From the NCBI RefSeq assembly GCF_041381155.1, contig NC_091135.1:49736086-49800085 (forward strand): DNA of 64,000 nt, written 5' to 3'. The position numbers and the translations under genes were made by a program. Below, in pieces: positions 25,001 through 64,000 of this stretch. Positions within the stretch are counted from its first letter, which is position 1; every line of letters starts with the position of its first letter. The stretch comes from Argopecten irradians. Taxonomy: Eukaryota; Mollusca; Bivalvia; Pectinida; Pectinidae. The notes below the pieces were generated by a model that did not search any database, had not been told where the DNA came from, and saw only the letters and a list, made by a program, of their open reading frames with translations.

Positions 25001-28000
25001 TTACATATCTCCTCTTTGTCTACTTGGAAATCAAAAGCTTTCTATAAAAGGAAACAAGTTCCATGTAATCTCATGTATTAAGAAATTCCTAAAAATAAGA
25101 ACTAAAGCATATTATGAATGTATGATAATGTAAGTGACAAGAGGCCCATTGGCCTTAACGGTCATCTGACTATTGGCACGACCCAACATAGTCATTTAGT
25201 GACTTGACCCCTGTGACCTTGAATGAAGGTCAAGTTCATTCATTTGAACAAACTTCTTAGCCCTTCATTCCAGCTTGCTGCAGGCCCAATATGAGTATCC
25301 TGGGCCTTCTGGTTCTTGAGAAGAAATCATTTAAAAGATTATAGCTTTTTTGACACCTGTGACCTTGAATGAAGGTCATGGTTATTTATTTGAACAAACT
25401 TGGTAGCGCTTCATCCCAGCATGCTACAGGCCTAATATCAGTGCCCTGGGTCTTTCACTTCTTGAGAAGAAGTCGTTTAAAGATTTCAGCCTATTTGACC
25501 CCATGACCTTGAATGAAGGTCAAGGTCATTCATTTGAACAAACTTAGTAGCCCTTCATCCCAGCATGCCAAGGGCCCAATATCAGGTCTCTAGGCCTCTT
25601 AGTTATTCACAAGAAGTTGTTAAAAGGATTTAAGCCTTTTTGACACCTGTGACCTTGAATGAAGGTCATGGTCATTCATTTGATGGTCATTCATTTGAAC
25701 AAACTTGGTAGCACTTCATCCCAGTATGCTACAGGCCCAATATCAGTGCCCTGGATCTTTCGGTTCTTGAGAAAAAGTTGTTTAAAGATTTTAGCCTATT
25801 TGACCCCTGTGTGTGACCTTGAATGAAGGTCAAGGTCATTCATTTGAACAAACTTAGTAGCCCTTCATCCCAGCATGCTGCAGGCCTAATATGAGTATCC
25901 TGAGCCTTCTGGCTCTTGAGAAAAAGTTGTTTAAAGGTTTTAGCCTTTTTGACCTCTGTGACCTTGAATGAAGATCAAAGTCATTCCTTTGAAGAAAATT
26001 GATAGCCCTTCATCCCATCATGTCAAGGGCCCAATATCAGGTCTCTAGGCCTCTTAGTTATTCACAAGAAGTTGTTTAAAGGATTTTAGCCTATTTGACC
26101 CCTGTGACATTAAATGAAGGTCAAGGTCATTCATTTGTACAAACTTGATAGCCCTTCATCCTAGCATGCTACACGCCCAATATGAGTATCCTTGGCCTTT
26201 TGGTTCTTGAGAAGAAGTCGTTTAAAGATTTTAGCCTTTTTGACCTCTGTGACCTTGAATGAAGGTCAAGGTCATTCATTTGAACAAATTTGGTAGCCCT
26301 TCATCCCAGCATGCTACAGGCCAAATATCAGTACCCTGGGCCTTCTGGTTATTGAGAAGAAGTTGTTAGAATGAAAAGTTTACACACGGCGGACGGCGGA
26401 CGGCAGACAGCGCACGACGACGGACGGTGCATGATGACAATAGGTCATCCTGACCCTTCGGGTCAGATGACCTGAAAATGCATTAGTTAATACTTAGATA
26501 AAATAATGAATTTTTGAAGTTGCATGACAATGTTTCTCGATTTTTATTTGACATTATTTAATTGTATTGAAAATAGAATGTCTTCAACATCTAAGTTTTC
26601 ACCATCGAAGCAATAAAAAGAATATAATATAGCTGATGTTAAAACATAGACAAGTATGTTGTAAAGCTAGTATTTATATATTTAAAAAATTCAGGCACAT
26701 ATACTGCAGGACCTAAAGAACTAGATAATACTAGTGTAGAACATTTATTGAGGTGTGTCAAAAACTAAAATTTCTGTAAAACATTAATATCCCCACCTCC
26801 TCGTAAGAAATCAGGATAGATTGGGAGGGGCTGGGACAAATATATATATAAAACACTACATGTGCTCTCCTTCACTTCATGAAAGTGTCTAGAAATGTCT
26901 AAACGATAGACCGGTTCATATTTCATAAGTTGATTTGATGTTGGAACAGACACCAGAAGTTGACATATACTGACCATAACATTGAGTACAGCTGTGGGAC
27001 CACATGCTGATGTGCCGATCTGTTTTACTTGCAACACATATGCCTCGTATTCATTCCATATCATCACTTTCTCTACATGGCAGTGAGACTTGTTACCACG
27101 GTGACGACGCTGTTCATACTTTGGAATGACCTTCAAATGGAGCAAACAATAAATCATGCCTAAAACATAAGTATATTCAATATATTGAACAATCGACTTT
27201 ATTCTGCTGAGGATCTCAAATCATACCCACGTACATTCTTTAAATTGGTTAAGTTATTCAAAGAAAATTACTCAGTATGTGAAATGAAGCATATTTGTTT
27301 TAGGATATATCAATTTATCACTTGGTGTAACGCCAACTCTTGCACAATATTGCTATCTCAATGAAGCGTCGAGAAAAGGTAGCAGGACACTCTCTGGTTA
27401 TATATGTACTAGTTTAATATAACATTAAAACCATAATTGGTGGACCTGTCCTTTCAACCCCAAAATGGTATGGGGTATAACAAGTCGGAGAAGACGCTTA
27501 TTCAGTGGACGTACCTGGGGAACATTATCTGTAGATTTGACCACTTCCTCCTTGACCACATGTAGACTATTATCACCAGTCAGCAGAGGCTCTAGACAAT
27601 CTATCTCCTCATAGATTGGCTCATCTGAACTCTCCCTGAATGTCAAATTAAAAGATTAATGATAACGAAAATTTGAAGTCATAACATTATTGTCACATTT
27701 CTGCCTATGAATAACTTTTAAATAATTCTTATATCAATCAATTGCCGATGAAATGTTAGGAAACATTAAAACTTAAAATGGTACATGATGCTGACTGATA
27801 GCCATGCATATAGTCAAAAATTCATTCTGGTCATACATTGCATTAGTGCCATCATAATTATTAGAGTTTTCTAGTCATAAGTTCATGTTGAAGTTTATGA
27901 ATATAACAAAGCTGAAAACGAGTCACTTTGGATTTGTTTAGAAAAGTCTGGATTTCGAAGAAATAAAGCTGTGAAGTGAAAGATTGAAGCTATACATACA

Positions 28001-30462
28001 TACATACTTAATTGATTAAGAAATACATCAAAATGATCTTACCCTGATGATTCCTCCAGTTTGGTTGGCAGTTGCATTATGACAGCATTCTGTAGGGCAT
28101 GTGTGAGATTCTCCAAATCCCCCATATACATACACTCTGTGTTGCTGTTTTGGGGTGCCCGGTCTTCCTGTCCTTCTAAATTAGATGCTACATCTCTCAT
28201 AAAACTCTGAGAGACATTTTCCTCTTCATCTGAAGATCCTGATGACAATCTGTTTTCTCTGTCAAGGGCAGCTTTGTAGAAAACCTTTTCTCTGCGATTA
28301 CTGGCAGAGTTTTGAAAATTTGCACCGGGTACTTTTTCCTGTTTGCATAAATCTGGATTGCAGTAGGTGTGAAAGTTTTCATTATCGCCGTGGAGATGTG
28401 GGTCATACCTCTCCATGTTATTGTCAAAGTCATCAAAGTCAGCACAACATCTGTCATAATTGAGATTATTGGTGAGGGACGCAGCACCTTCTGCTAACAT
28501 GTCCTCACAACTATTCCCTAATGATGCCTGATGAGCAGCATCACAGTTGTTAGAATAGCTGCGTTCATCAGACAAAAATGGGGTCAGAATCTCAGCATCT
28601 CTGACAAAGGAGAAAGACTGGTGGAGTCCTGCAGATCCAGGAAGGTCTGAGTCCACAAATTCCAGAAAATCTGCCTCTGGAGAGTATACGACAGACGAAT
28701 CTGAACCCATCTGACCCCCAACCTCACTTCCACTTTCACTTTTACCTGCACAACTACTCAGTCTTGACAGTGGCTTGGTTGGTTTGTTTGTTCTACTTTC
28801 ATTTCCATTATCTTTAGAACAGGCTTGATTAGACAATCTATCACAGAGCTTCCAATTATTTTGAGAATCATCTAAAAATAGAACTCTACTTTCACTTTCA
28901 TCTTCCCTGTGTCCATTTCCTTTCTCTTCATAAAATGGTAAAGAATCCTGTGGGAGGACATGCCTTTCATTCCTTTCCCCGTCTTGTTCTGAGAAGTCTG
29001 TTATACAAGGTTCTGCATCCTCCTCTCGTTCAGAAAAGTCTGGGATCCGAGGTTCTGCATTTACTCCATACCCCTCGTCTTCATCAGTAGACGAGGAACT
29101 AGTGGAACTACAGGCAAACAGTAGCCGACTGGCTTGAGATGGAAAGTCTGTGTCAATGTAGTCACCTATTTCATCTAAACTATCATTACTAACACGGCGA
29201 GGAAGTTGTTGAATCTCTGCATTTGGTAAGACCGGCAAAACAGGTAGTCTCTGTATTTCAGCTTTTGGCATGTTTTCTTCACAAGAAATATTGTTTACTT
29301 CTAGGCCATGTGAAGGAAGTGGGCCTTGACTAGTTTGGGACTGGGAATAACTAAACATATTACTATCATCATATAAAGAATAGTCAAGATTATCACAGTG
29401 AAAATCATTAGGATTAAAATTGGAGTCTGATCCACTTGATAAGGAGGAGCCTCCGCTGTCCTCTGGCACTGCAAGCGGGGCTAGAATACAATCACTTCTC
29501 ACCATCATTACTGGATCAAAAATGGTACACATTGCACCACTAGATGAAGAAGTCTTGGAGCTGTTGCTGTCTGTACTCTCACATCCATTGGTGACAGCCT
29601 CGGAATTACTGTTAGTTTTGTATCTAACATCCCCATCAGAAAGAACTGGTCTTGTTAAATCTGGTGTTGTTTCATCAATTAAACGGAAATTCCAGTCCGA
29701 TCCTCCATTGCTCTGTGATGTAGGTATCCGTGATCTGAATTTTGCCTTTGAAGCCTCTGTTGGCACAATAACATCATCCAGATCGTCCTCGGAGCTAGAA
29801 TACATTTCTGGATATAAATATGCCTCTCCACGACCCCGGTTCTGAATGTTGTTTTGTTTTCGGTTCTTTTCTTTTTTGTCTTTCCTTTGTTTGACCATAC
29901 GGCTCCAAGAAATAGTTTTCGGTCTAACAGCTTGGCATCCTTTTGATCCTGGATCATCCGTTCCATTGTTACCAATGACAAATCCGTTTGGTATTCTATT
30001 GTCATCGTTCCTTTGTACACATCCTGTTTCTATGCTGTTCCCCATGGCTGCCTCAGCAACAGAGTCTACCTCTCCATTGCAGAGAGCTTTATTCTTTTCA
30101 TTTCCAGAACCTACATTCTGATTTTCATTTGATCGTAAGATTGGGATATCAATATCTGGAATCAAGTGATCATTAGGACAGGAAGCTGTAAACCCTACAG
30201 CAGAGGGAGATGTTCCCATGGGACTTCCATCTGTTTGTAAGGGATTATTATTGAGCGTGGTGTTGCTGTTATCAGGTTGTTTGGTAGCATCCTCTGTACC
30301 TACGTCAGTACCTGCAACTGTCATTGCTTTGTTTCCTGTACCATTGCTTTGTTGAAGCTGCACCGTTAACCCTACACAAGGCACGGCCACTGGCACACTA
30401 TTCTTCACTTCTTTAGATTCAATGGCTATTGCTGATACATAGCTGGTTTCTCCAGTCGCCAT
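22064..30462 (-). CDS. Large protein with a papain/C39-like peptidase domain, eight coding exons
   Basis: Minus-strand exons 30462-28043, 27635-27515, 27130-26975, 25041-24930, 24472-24341, 24042-23938, 22731-22552 and 22329-22064 all have GT/AG borders and matching phases, giving 1163 residues. I cannot name the gene. Residues 1-850 (mostly one exon) are acidic and rich in Ser, Asn and Asp, without membrane segments, and look disordered; a basic KQRKDKKEKNRKQNN stretch lies near 190-205 and could be a nuclear signal. The C-terminal domain has QIGTSACGPTAVLNV (Gln884-x5-Cys890, the papain-fold spacing), DAWHHQMVYGV (His1005/1006) and GVYLTNPLE (Asn1021). Order and contexts match peptidase C39-like enzymes: oxyanion Gln, nucleophile Cys, His, Asn/Asp. 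Activity is inferred. A 5' UTR exon probably ends at 34704 and joins an acceptor (TTTCTAG) just upstream of the start codon. Confidence 0.85.
22770..22882. repeat. Short foldback MITE
   Basis: The arms read TAATGGACCTTTG and GGTCCATATGGTGTTATATC on the left and pair with GATATAACACCATATGGACC and CAAAGGTCCTTA on the right. About 113 bp, in the last-but-one intron region next to the exon ending at 22731. Confidence 0.75.
23574..23788. repeat. TA-flanked MITE
   Basis: A perfect 22-bp inverted repeat: TACTGTAAACCAACTCTC then TTTC at 23574-23595, and its complement at 23767-23788. A TA lies at each outer end, as for Tc1/mariner-type targets. No coding capacity. Confidence 0.7.
25136..26474 (-). 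repeat. Family B tandem-core element
   Basis: Read on the minus strand it begins with the palindrome AGGTCATCTGACCC-GAAG-GGTCAGGATGACCT (26473-26442), then a CGTC-rich stretch ending GTGTAAAC. The core is eight units of 144-164 bp, marked on the plus strand by GACCTTGAATGAAGGTCA (25215, 25361, 25505, 25651, 25815, 25960, 26106, 26251). The end is AGATGACCGTTAAGGCCAAT then GGGCCTCTTGT. It sits in an intron of the C39-like gene, in the same orientation. No coding capacity; probably non-autonomous. Confidence 0.85.
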
Positions 30463-30857
30463 CTATTCTTTAGCTAGAAACAAAGATAAGAATAATATCA
30501 TCAAATACTGTTGATACATACATATTTGTCACCCAATTATGGACCTCAGTTGAAGTCAATATTGTGTAATACATAGCTACATAGTAGAATATAATAAAGC
30601 ATAACGTAATTATTTTAGATTCTGCCAGTTCATTATAACACCACATTGATTGAATCAAAGGTTGTTATATGTTCTTTATCATTTTTTTTAATATTGAATT
30701 ATAATATATGGTCTAAATTAATTACACTATCTGATGTGATCTAAACAATAGGGAATAAATTATAATATGACATCTCAAGAACAATGCTAAGTACAATGTG
30801 TATTACTGTATGTAATTCTATATAAAAATTATGAAACTGAAGATTTTAGTATTTGTT

Positions 30858-31221
30858 CAGGGCTCAAATGTTACATTTTTTGTCACTTGCTAAAAATAGC
30901 AAGTGCACTAATTTTGTACTAGCTAAAATATCTTTTTACTTATAACTAAATATCCATACTCAAATTACAGTTTTGTTATTTATTACATCATCTATTTTTT
31001 AATGACGATGTGAGGTGTGTAGGTATGTCAACAACATTATGATAAGAACTGTAATTATATAGTGAATTTTTCACTTTACCGGTAATTATGTCATTTTTTT
31101 TTACAGTTGCCCCTGATAAAAACCACTCACTTAAATAAGCAAGTACATATTTTTTCACATGCTACTCTGGCATATATCTACTTACAAAAAGCAAGTAAAA
31201 CAGCCTGAAATTCAAGCCCTG
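30858..31221. mobile_element. Possible hAT-type MITE
   Basis: The ends CAGGGCTCAAAT and (reverse complement of the right end) CAGGGCTTGAATTTC resemble hAT terminal repeats. The flanks share only TTGTT, so the expected 8-bp duplication is not confirmed. It lies in the 5' UTR intron of the C39-like gene. Confidence 0.4.
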
Positions 31222-31461
31222 TTGTTTGTAATCAATAAGTACAATGCAATAGACAATTGTAAATTAGCATATTTTACCAAATAATTAAGAGTATTCCATA
31301 TTAGGTGAAGACCTTAAATCCGGATTTTACTGTAACTATCATCCATTATATTTGTCAATGTCTGAAAATAAAATAGACGTCACAAGAAAAATCGAATGCA
31401 ACTTCCATGCATTTCAGCAAATCTATCAGACATAGTAACTTGTCATTGATTGACTGATTAA

Positions 31462-32003
31462 AGGGACAATTCACTCAGACTACTTCTTTTACGTAACCAA
31501 GAAGCAAAATATGGCATAAATATATTGTTCTATATTTCTTATGAAACATATAACATAAAACATTATAAAAAAAATCCACATCATTATTTAGTATTTTAAT
31601 TGATACCGTTGTAAATACAAATCGTTGATCAATACGAATATGTACGCTGTACCCATATCCCAGCCAAAGTCACGCATGTTAAACAAATAAATTACATAAC
31701 CACTGTGGAGGTGATAAAATGATTTTTTAGGTAAGGCAATTCACCTAATAAGGTAAACACATGCACTACTGTCAGCGATTTGAACAGTTCTGGACAAAAG
31801 TAGCATTGCGCTACAAGCAAGGGACAGGGTTCGGCATACAAGATGTTCGACCACAATGTGTAATGGCAATTCACCCTCATTTCACCACTATGGGCTTTTC
31901 TGGCATATCACAGTAAAACCAACTGGTATAATTTCCATTAGAACTGGGTTTTTTCCCCTATATTTATACAAATTTTAATGTTCTCTAAGACTGAATTGTC
32001 TCT
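31462..32003. mobile_element. TTAA-flanked MITE, AGGGACAATTCA ends, copy 1
   Basis: Left end AGGGACAATTCACTCAGAC; right end (reverse complement) AGAGACAATTCAGTCTTAGA; TTAA at 31458-31461 and 32004-32007. Length 542 bp, no transposase. Further copies are at 43195 and 57794. Confidence 0.85.
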
Positions 32004-32065
32004 TTAAATCAATTGACGGTCAATATTTTATCACATAATATATAAAAGGAAAGGATTGGTGAGGT

Positions 32066-32230
32066 TAGCCCTAGATACTCTGGCCCTGACACCAGACTTA
32101 GACATCATGATTGACAGATAGATGTCTGGTATAGAGCCAGAGCCCACTAATAAAAATGTGGACTAAGCCAACACCATTTGGTATCGGGTCAGGTCTAAGT
32201 CTTGTGTCAGGGCCAGAGTATCACGGGCTA
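32066..32230. repeat. Foldback MITE with long arms
   Basis: Left arm TAGCCCTAGATACTCTGGCC then CTGACACCAGACTTAGAC; the right arm is its near-perfect complement (GGCCAGAGTATCACGGGCTA at the end). The arms are about 38 bp and the loop about 90 bp. Confidence 0.75.
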
Positions 32231-32284
32231 TGGTGAGGTTTGTATATAATATTATAGGTTTCAGTTATTCAGCCGACAGAACAT

Positions 32285-32598
32285 GCTACTTTGGTCTAAT
32301 CGGTAGAGTTAAACACTAGGCTCGATACCTGGTTAGGGCAATTGACATATTTATACAGGAAAGTGTAATTTCCCTCTTCTTCTATGTTGGCACCCAACTG
32401 AGTAACCCATGGAAGGTGGTTTGAGAGTCTCAGTTGATATTTTAAAAATCTCAAGAAAAGCGAGGGTGGGGGATGTGCTTGCTTATTCAAGCTGTATGTG
32501 GTACATGGTAATGTTGGAGCAAGCATATTTGGCTCCACTCAGGGGTTTGATACCTGGGACAGGAAAGTGTATAATTTCGCCTGTTCTAGCTCCAACAC
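32285..32598 (+). repeat. tRNA-like SINE sequences
   Basis: TTGGTCTAATCGGTAGAG (A-box-like) is followed by GGCTCGATACCTGG (B-box-like). A second B-box-like GGTTTGATACCTGGGACAGG lies near 32550, and both are followed by CAGGAAAGTGTA. This fits two related, decayed SINE heads. No complete cloverleaf was found. Confidence 0.4.
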
Positions 32599-34231
32599 CA
32601 ATGGTGGCGAAATGTCGTCGGACCGACGTACAAGTCCGGTAAAATTGGCGGAGGACCGGTAAAAACTATATATTTCCAGCCCGATTGTCCTGAAAAAAGT
32701 TGTCCGACTTTTGTATTACTGTAGCCTGATTTCCGATTAAGGCTGTGTGCAAAAAGTCAAAACACCTGTGGGATTTATAAGATGCCTAAACTGACCTATA
32801 TTTAGGATTTTAAATAAGCGTTTTGCAATATTGTTACTGCATAACTAACAGGCTACAAGGTTAGTGACATTTTAACCATATTGCTATATATAATATTAGC
32901 CATCAGCTTGGATCTGGTACTGTAGTGAATTCACTCACAATGTGATTATTGCAAGCCAACGTATCTGCTATCCGATTGCTCTCTAAAGTTTGTTAATGAT
33001 CTCAAACACACTAATTACTTATTGTGGCAATTCTAAGTAGATAGATTCTGAGTTTTTCAAATATTTCTGATAATTTTTGGATATCTGCAACATATTTCAC
33101 AGTTTCAGGTTACAGTGGCCAATAAAAGAAAGCAAACACAATGCAATTTAATATGTTATTTTTTCTAAATACAACACGTCTCAGTGCAAGTTGTCAAGCA
33201 TATATTGGAAATGTTTTGCATTGAAATTACCAACTTTATACATCAATTTTGTGGCTCCATGGGCATCATTTTTTTTTTGTGTGCAAAATATACAGAAAGT
33301 AGATTTTTTTCAGCATTTTCGGCCCCAATAAGTACTTGCTCAAAGTACATTGGTGTGAAAGTTACACAAGTTCTTGACTCTCTCTCGAAACTTCTAGCAA
33401 AAGAGGTTTCCAAACTTATTTTAACACTAAAAGAATAAAATTGTCTCTAGAGGACTTTGTTATGTTGGTATCTGTCTTTCATTAATGGCTTTTCAAGTTC
33501 ATAAGTATTGACTTAAAATTTGGTCTGGTAAAAATTTGTTCGGTCTGGTGAACTGTCTTTGATTTCCAGACCAATTGTCCAGTAAACAGGTTGGGCACAA
33601 CCCTGCACATGGGTAACAGTTACCCATTTGAGTAACAGTTGCCTGTTTGAGTAATCAATAAGTTACCCAAATGAGGAATTTTGTGCAAGAAAAATGCATG
33701 AAGCTGTTTTAAACTTTTTTATCAAAATATTAAATTTGACATGGCACCATTACTAACATAACTTAGAACATTATTAATCAAAATGAGACAAACTTCATTG
33801 TCTCAATTTTGGTAAAAGTCACAAACTAAACCACCTCCATTGCTTACTATGGTGCTAAAAATAGAAGACAGGTAAAACTCATTCAACCATGGCATTTGCA
33901 CTGAATTTCCCTGATGGCTATACACTGAAGTCAATGGAGAGCACCGTAATTGTCATCTTACAACAAAGTTAGACAACAGAATTTGATATTTCACCCACAG
34001 AAACACAGAGTCTAAGATCAGTTGTAGGACATTCTAAAATTATGACGCCCTTTTTTGATAATGATTTTTAAAATAACATTATGTGGTTTTTTTTCACAGA
34101 ATTACTCATTTGGGTAACTTATTGATTACTACAAACAGGTAACTGTTACTCAAATGGGTAACTATTACCCATGTGCAGGGTTGTGCCCAACCTGGTAAAG
34201 AAAATATCAATTTCGCCAGTCGCCACCACTG
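32599..34231. mobile_element. hAT-like element with a younger element inside
   Basis: The ends read CAATGGTGGCGA and, reversed, CAGTGGTGGCGA, with CAACAC on both outer sides (32593-32598 and 34232-34237). hAT elements normally make 8-bp duplications, so the class is tentative. No transposase is recognised. The insertion at 33587-34194 is nested in it. Confidence 0.45.
33587..34194. mobile_element. Inverted-repeat element with ends of about 90 bp
   Basis: Both ends read CAGGTTGGGCACAACCCTGC inward, and the pairing continues for about 90 bp with few differences, through GGGTAACAGTTACCC (itself a palindrome) to AATAAGTTACCCAAATGAG. GTAAA lies at 33582-33586 and 34195-34199 as a 5-bp target duplication. 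The middle has no coding frame. It is younger than the element around it. Confidence 0.8.
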
Positions 34232-34703
34232 CAACACTTCCATCAAACAGACTCCGAGTTTTTTAGTAATTAAGATTATGCTCAATTGGTAACAACTGCC
34301 TCATTTTATGACACATAAAAAGTATCTAAGTTTCATATAAGATATTAAGTTTTGTTGGTCAGATCGAGATGTGTCAGATATGTGCAGTAGATGTCTTGAG
34401 GGAATTATGGAAAACCCACAAACTGTTCATCTCCATGCACTTTCCCCAACGCAAACATGTATTTAAATGGTCCATTGGTAACCTATCGATTCATACAAAA
34501 AACGTAGTGATGAACGTTCCTGCTTTAGACTTACCATTACTCAGTAGCCTAGAATAGAAACTTTTATAATCGGTCATAGAATGTTAATTCAAACAGTTTT
34601 TAGAAAAAATAGACAAACTCTGAGAAACGATTTCTTTTTGACTATGGTTATTGAGAGACCCTTCAACATATTTTGGAAACAACAGCAACAATCTTATACT
34701 CAC

Positions 34704-34860
34704 CGTTACAATGAATTAAGCTTAAATAGCAGATGGATACGTTAAAATGATAGTTTTTGGTGTCATTCCCAAGGTCCAAACTTTCTTCCGCCATATTGCT
34801 TGATGATTTTTCCTTCGGATTTCCTCTTGCTTGTGGTACAATTTTGGTGATAGTATCAGA
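34704..34860 (-). promoter_or_regulatory. Probable 5' UTR exon of the C39-like gene
   Basis: On the minus strand TTGTAACG|GTGAGTATAAG is a strong donor at 34704/34703, and the first coding exon has an acceptor just before its ATG. The start of this exon and the promoter cannot be fixed; they should lie in 34750-35100, head to head with MBTPS1 about 1 kb away. Confidence 0.45.
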
Positions 34861-35394
34861 AGCGTTCCGAAAAAATAAATTTCAGGAATCTTTATAACCA
34901 GCCAATCAAAAACCTCCTTACATCACAGCATACAAAGGTGATTAATAGAAAATGGCTGACAGGACCAAATGGTAGAGGAAGGCATGTGAGACATTTAAAG
35001 TTATTTTGTAGTTGTAAAGAAAATCACAACTCGATCATCGGGATTTTAATGAAACACTCATCGATCGCATGACATGGATGTGTAAAATACTTCTTCTACG
35101 AGTTAATTTGTTGTGAATCTAATTCAAATTAGTTTGTAAAATATTTTTTTAATTATTATTTGATCAAAACAAATATTTGAAAAAATATGAGATTAATTAT
35201 GTAGTCTTACAGTCTAAATACGTGAACGATTTAGTTGACATATTTATGTACGTGTACTAAGGTACTACAGTTACTAGGCCTTCACTGTACTAATATAACT
35301 TGATATTTGTTTTTTTTTGTATACCAGTCAATAATCTGATAAGTACAGTACTGCTGATTACATTGTAACGTTACAAGTTGGATTTCTGTATGAG

Positions 35395-35690
35395 CCCTTC
35401 TCTTTTGTTCTTATTATTTATTGAATTTATCAAGAATTAGAAACAGTCCTTAGGGGCATTAGATGACTATGACAATATACGATATGCACGAAACGTATTT
35501 GCACATGCTCATTTATGATTTAGCAAATATGTAACTACTCCAACAATGTTTGAGTTTAGATGATTAGAAACTTCTGATAGGCATCATCTCAATACGGACA
35601 TCTAATATTATTGGATTAATATGAAACATACTCTCAAATATTCCATGGTTCCATAAATATAAGAACAAAAAGAGAAAAGAAGAGAAAGTG
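35395..35690 (+). repeat. Interspersed repeat, uninterrupted copy
   Basis: Shared with 36436-37130: TTTATCAAGAATTA, GGCATTAGATG, GACAATATACGATATGCAC, TATTTGCACATGCTCATTTA and CAAATATTCCATGGTTCCAT. It shows the empty site for the insertion at 36539. Confidence 0.65.
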
Positions 35691-36020
35691 AAATAAAAAG
35701 AAAATAAAGGAGATGGGAGGCATTTAGAAACTTTTGGGATCAATTATACACATTAATTTGATAATAGCTAGGAGTATAACAATTAGTCGTTTGTTTATTG
35801 TTATCTTTTATTTGAACTACTGTTTTATTTTGTGGTCATCCTTTTTTTCAGTTCTGTTACAAAACTGTGGAAAGGAATGGAAATGTCTCCAAGGATAACG
35901 TCACGTGATGCAAATAGAAATATTTTAATTGAAATAATTAGCAAAAAATAATTCTTGCATTATAAAATTAATTTAGGAAAATGTAGCATCATTTTGTCAG
36001 AAGAGTCAGCATCTTGCAGA

Positions 36021-64000
<27,980 letters not shown>

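Noticed and set aside
29420-30121. Plus-strand frames across the long first exon of the C39-like gene
   Set aside because: Antisense shadows; the minus-strand frame has 806 codons with correct splice ends.
22064-30462. Assignment of the C39-like gene to BIVM
   Set aside because: The Cys-Gly motif first suggested it, but from memory BIVM reads TSCGISSL with different flanks, and the rest does not match; the gene is left unnamed.

Overview
The window is nuclear DNA of an animal, most likely a bivalve mollusc and probably a scallop. The grounds are an intron-rich MBTPS1 (site-1 protease) gene close to the vertebrate protein, a secreted-type tyrosinase of the kind expanded in bivalves, AT-rich introns, and several interspersed repeats of bivalve type. 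The organism call is inference; no ribosomal or mitochondrial marker is present.

Layout. 1-957: end of a plus-strand gene with an acidic C-terminal tail. 958-8900: repeat-rich intergenic DNA with nested mobile elements. 8942-10453 (minus): single-exon CYP1-like cytochrome P450. 12148-14481 (minus): three-exon gene for an unrecognised protein with a possible RRM-like fold and a CRE-like site just upstream. 16690-17395: decayed LINE 3' end. 17555-20396 (plus): tyrosinase in three visible exons. 22064-30462 (minus): eight coding exons for a 1163-residue protein with a long acidic, Ser/Asn-rich N-terminal half and a C-terminal domain with papain/C39-like active-site motifs. 36021 to the window end (plus): MBTPS1, 28 exons, 1070 residues visible, cut in its cytoplasmic tail.

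The most unusual biology is in the MBTPS1 introns. Intron 10 holds about 4.9 kb of a 32-bp satellite (about 155 copies). Each monomer is a copy of the intron 10/exon 11 junction: the last 21 nt of the intron, including the AG acceptor, plus the first 11 nt of the exon. Intron 21 holds about 29 copies of a 35/37-bp repeat that copies the exon 21/intron 21 junction: 19 nt of exon plus the GTANGT donor. The exon parts encode residues shared with human MBTPS1, so the satellites came from the gene and not the reverse. The true splice site lies at the exon-side edge of each array, and use of any internal copy leads to an early stop. Two further tandem arrays (30-bp; 29-bp with a 667-bp higher-order repeat) and a short 27-bp array lie in introns 9 and 24.

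Other themes: (i) three families of non-autonomous elements built alike (terminal palindrome, CGTC-rich stretch, tandem core of about 146-155 bp, 3' terminal motif), two of which share terminal modules but not cores; (ii) five TTAA-flanked miniature elements from three families; (iii) a CRE-bearing palindromic element found three times within 20-45 bp upstream of a 3' splice site; (iv) several insertions of one element into another that give relative ages. The genes are not an operon-like group; they are independent loci with ordinary metazoan spacing.
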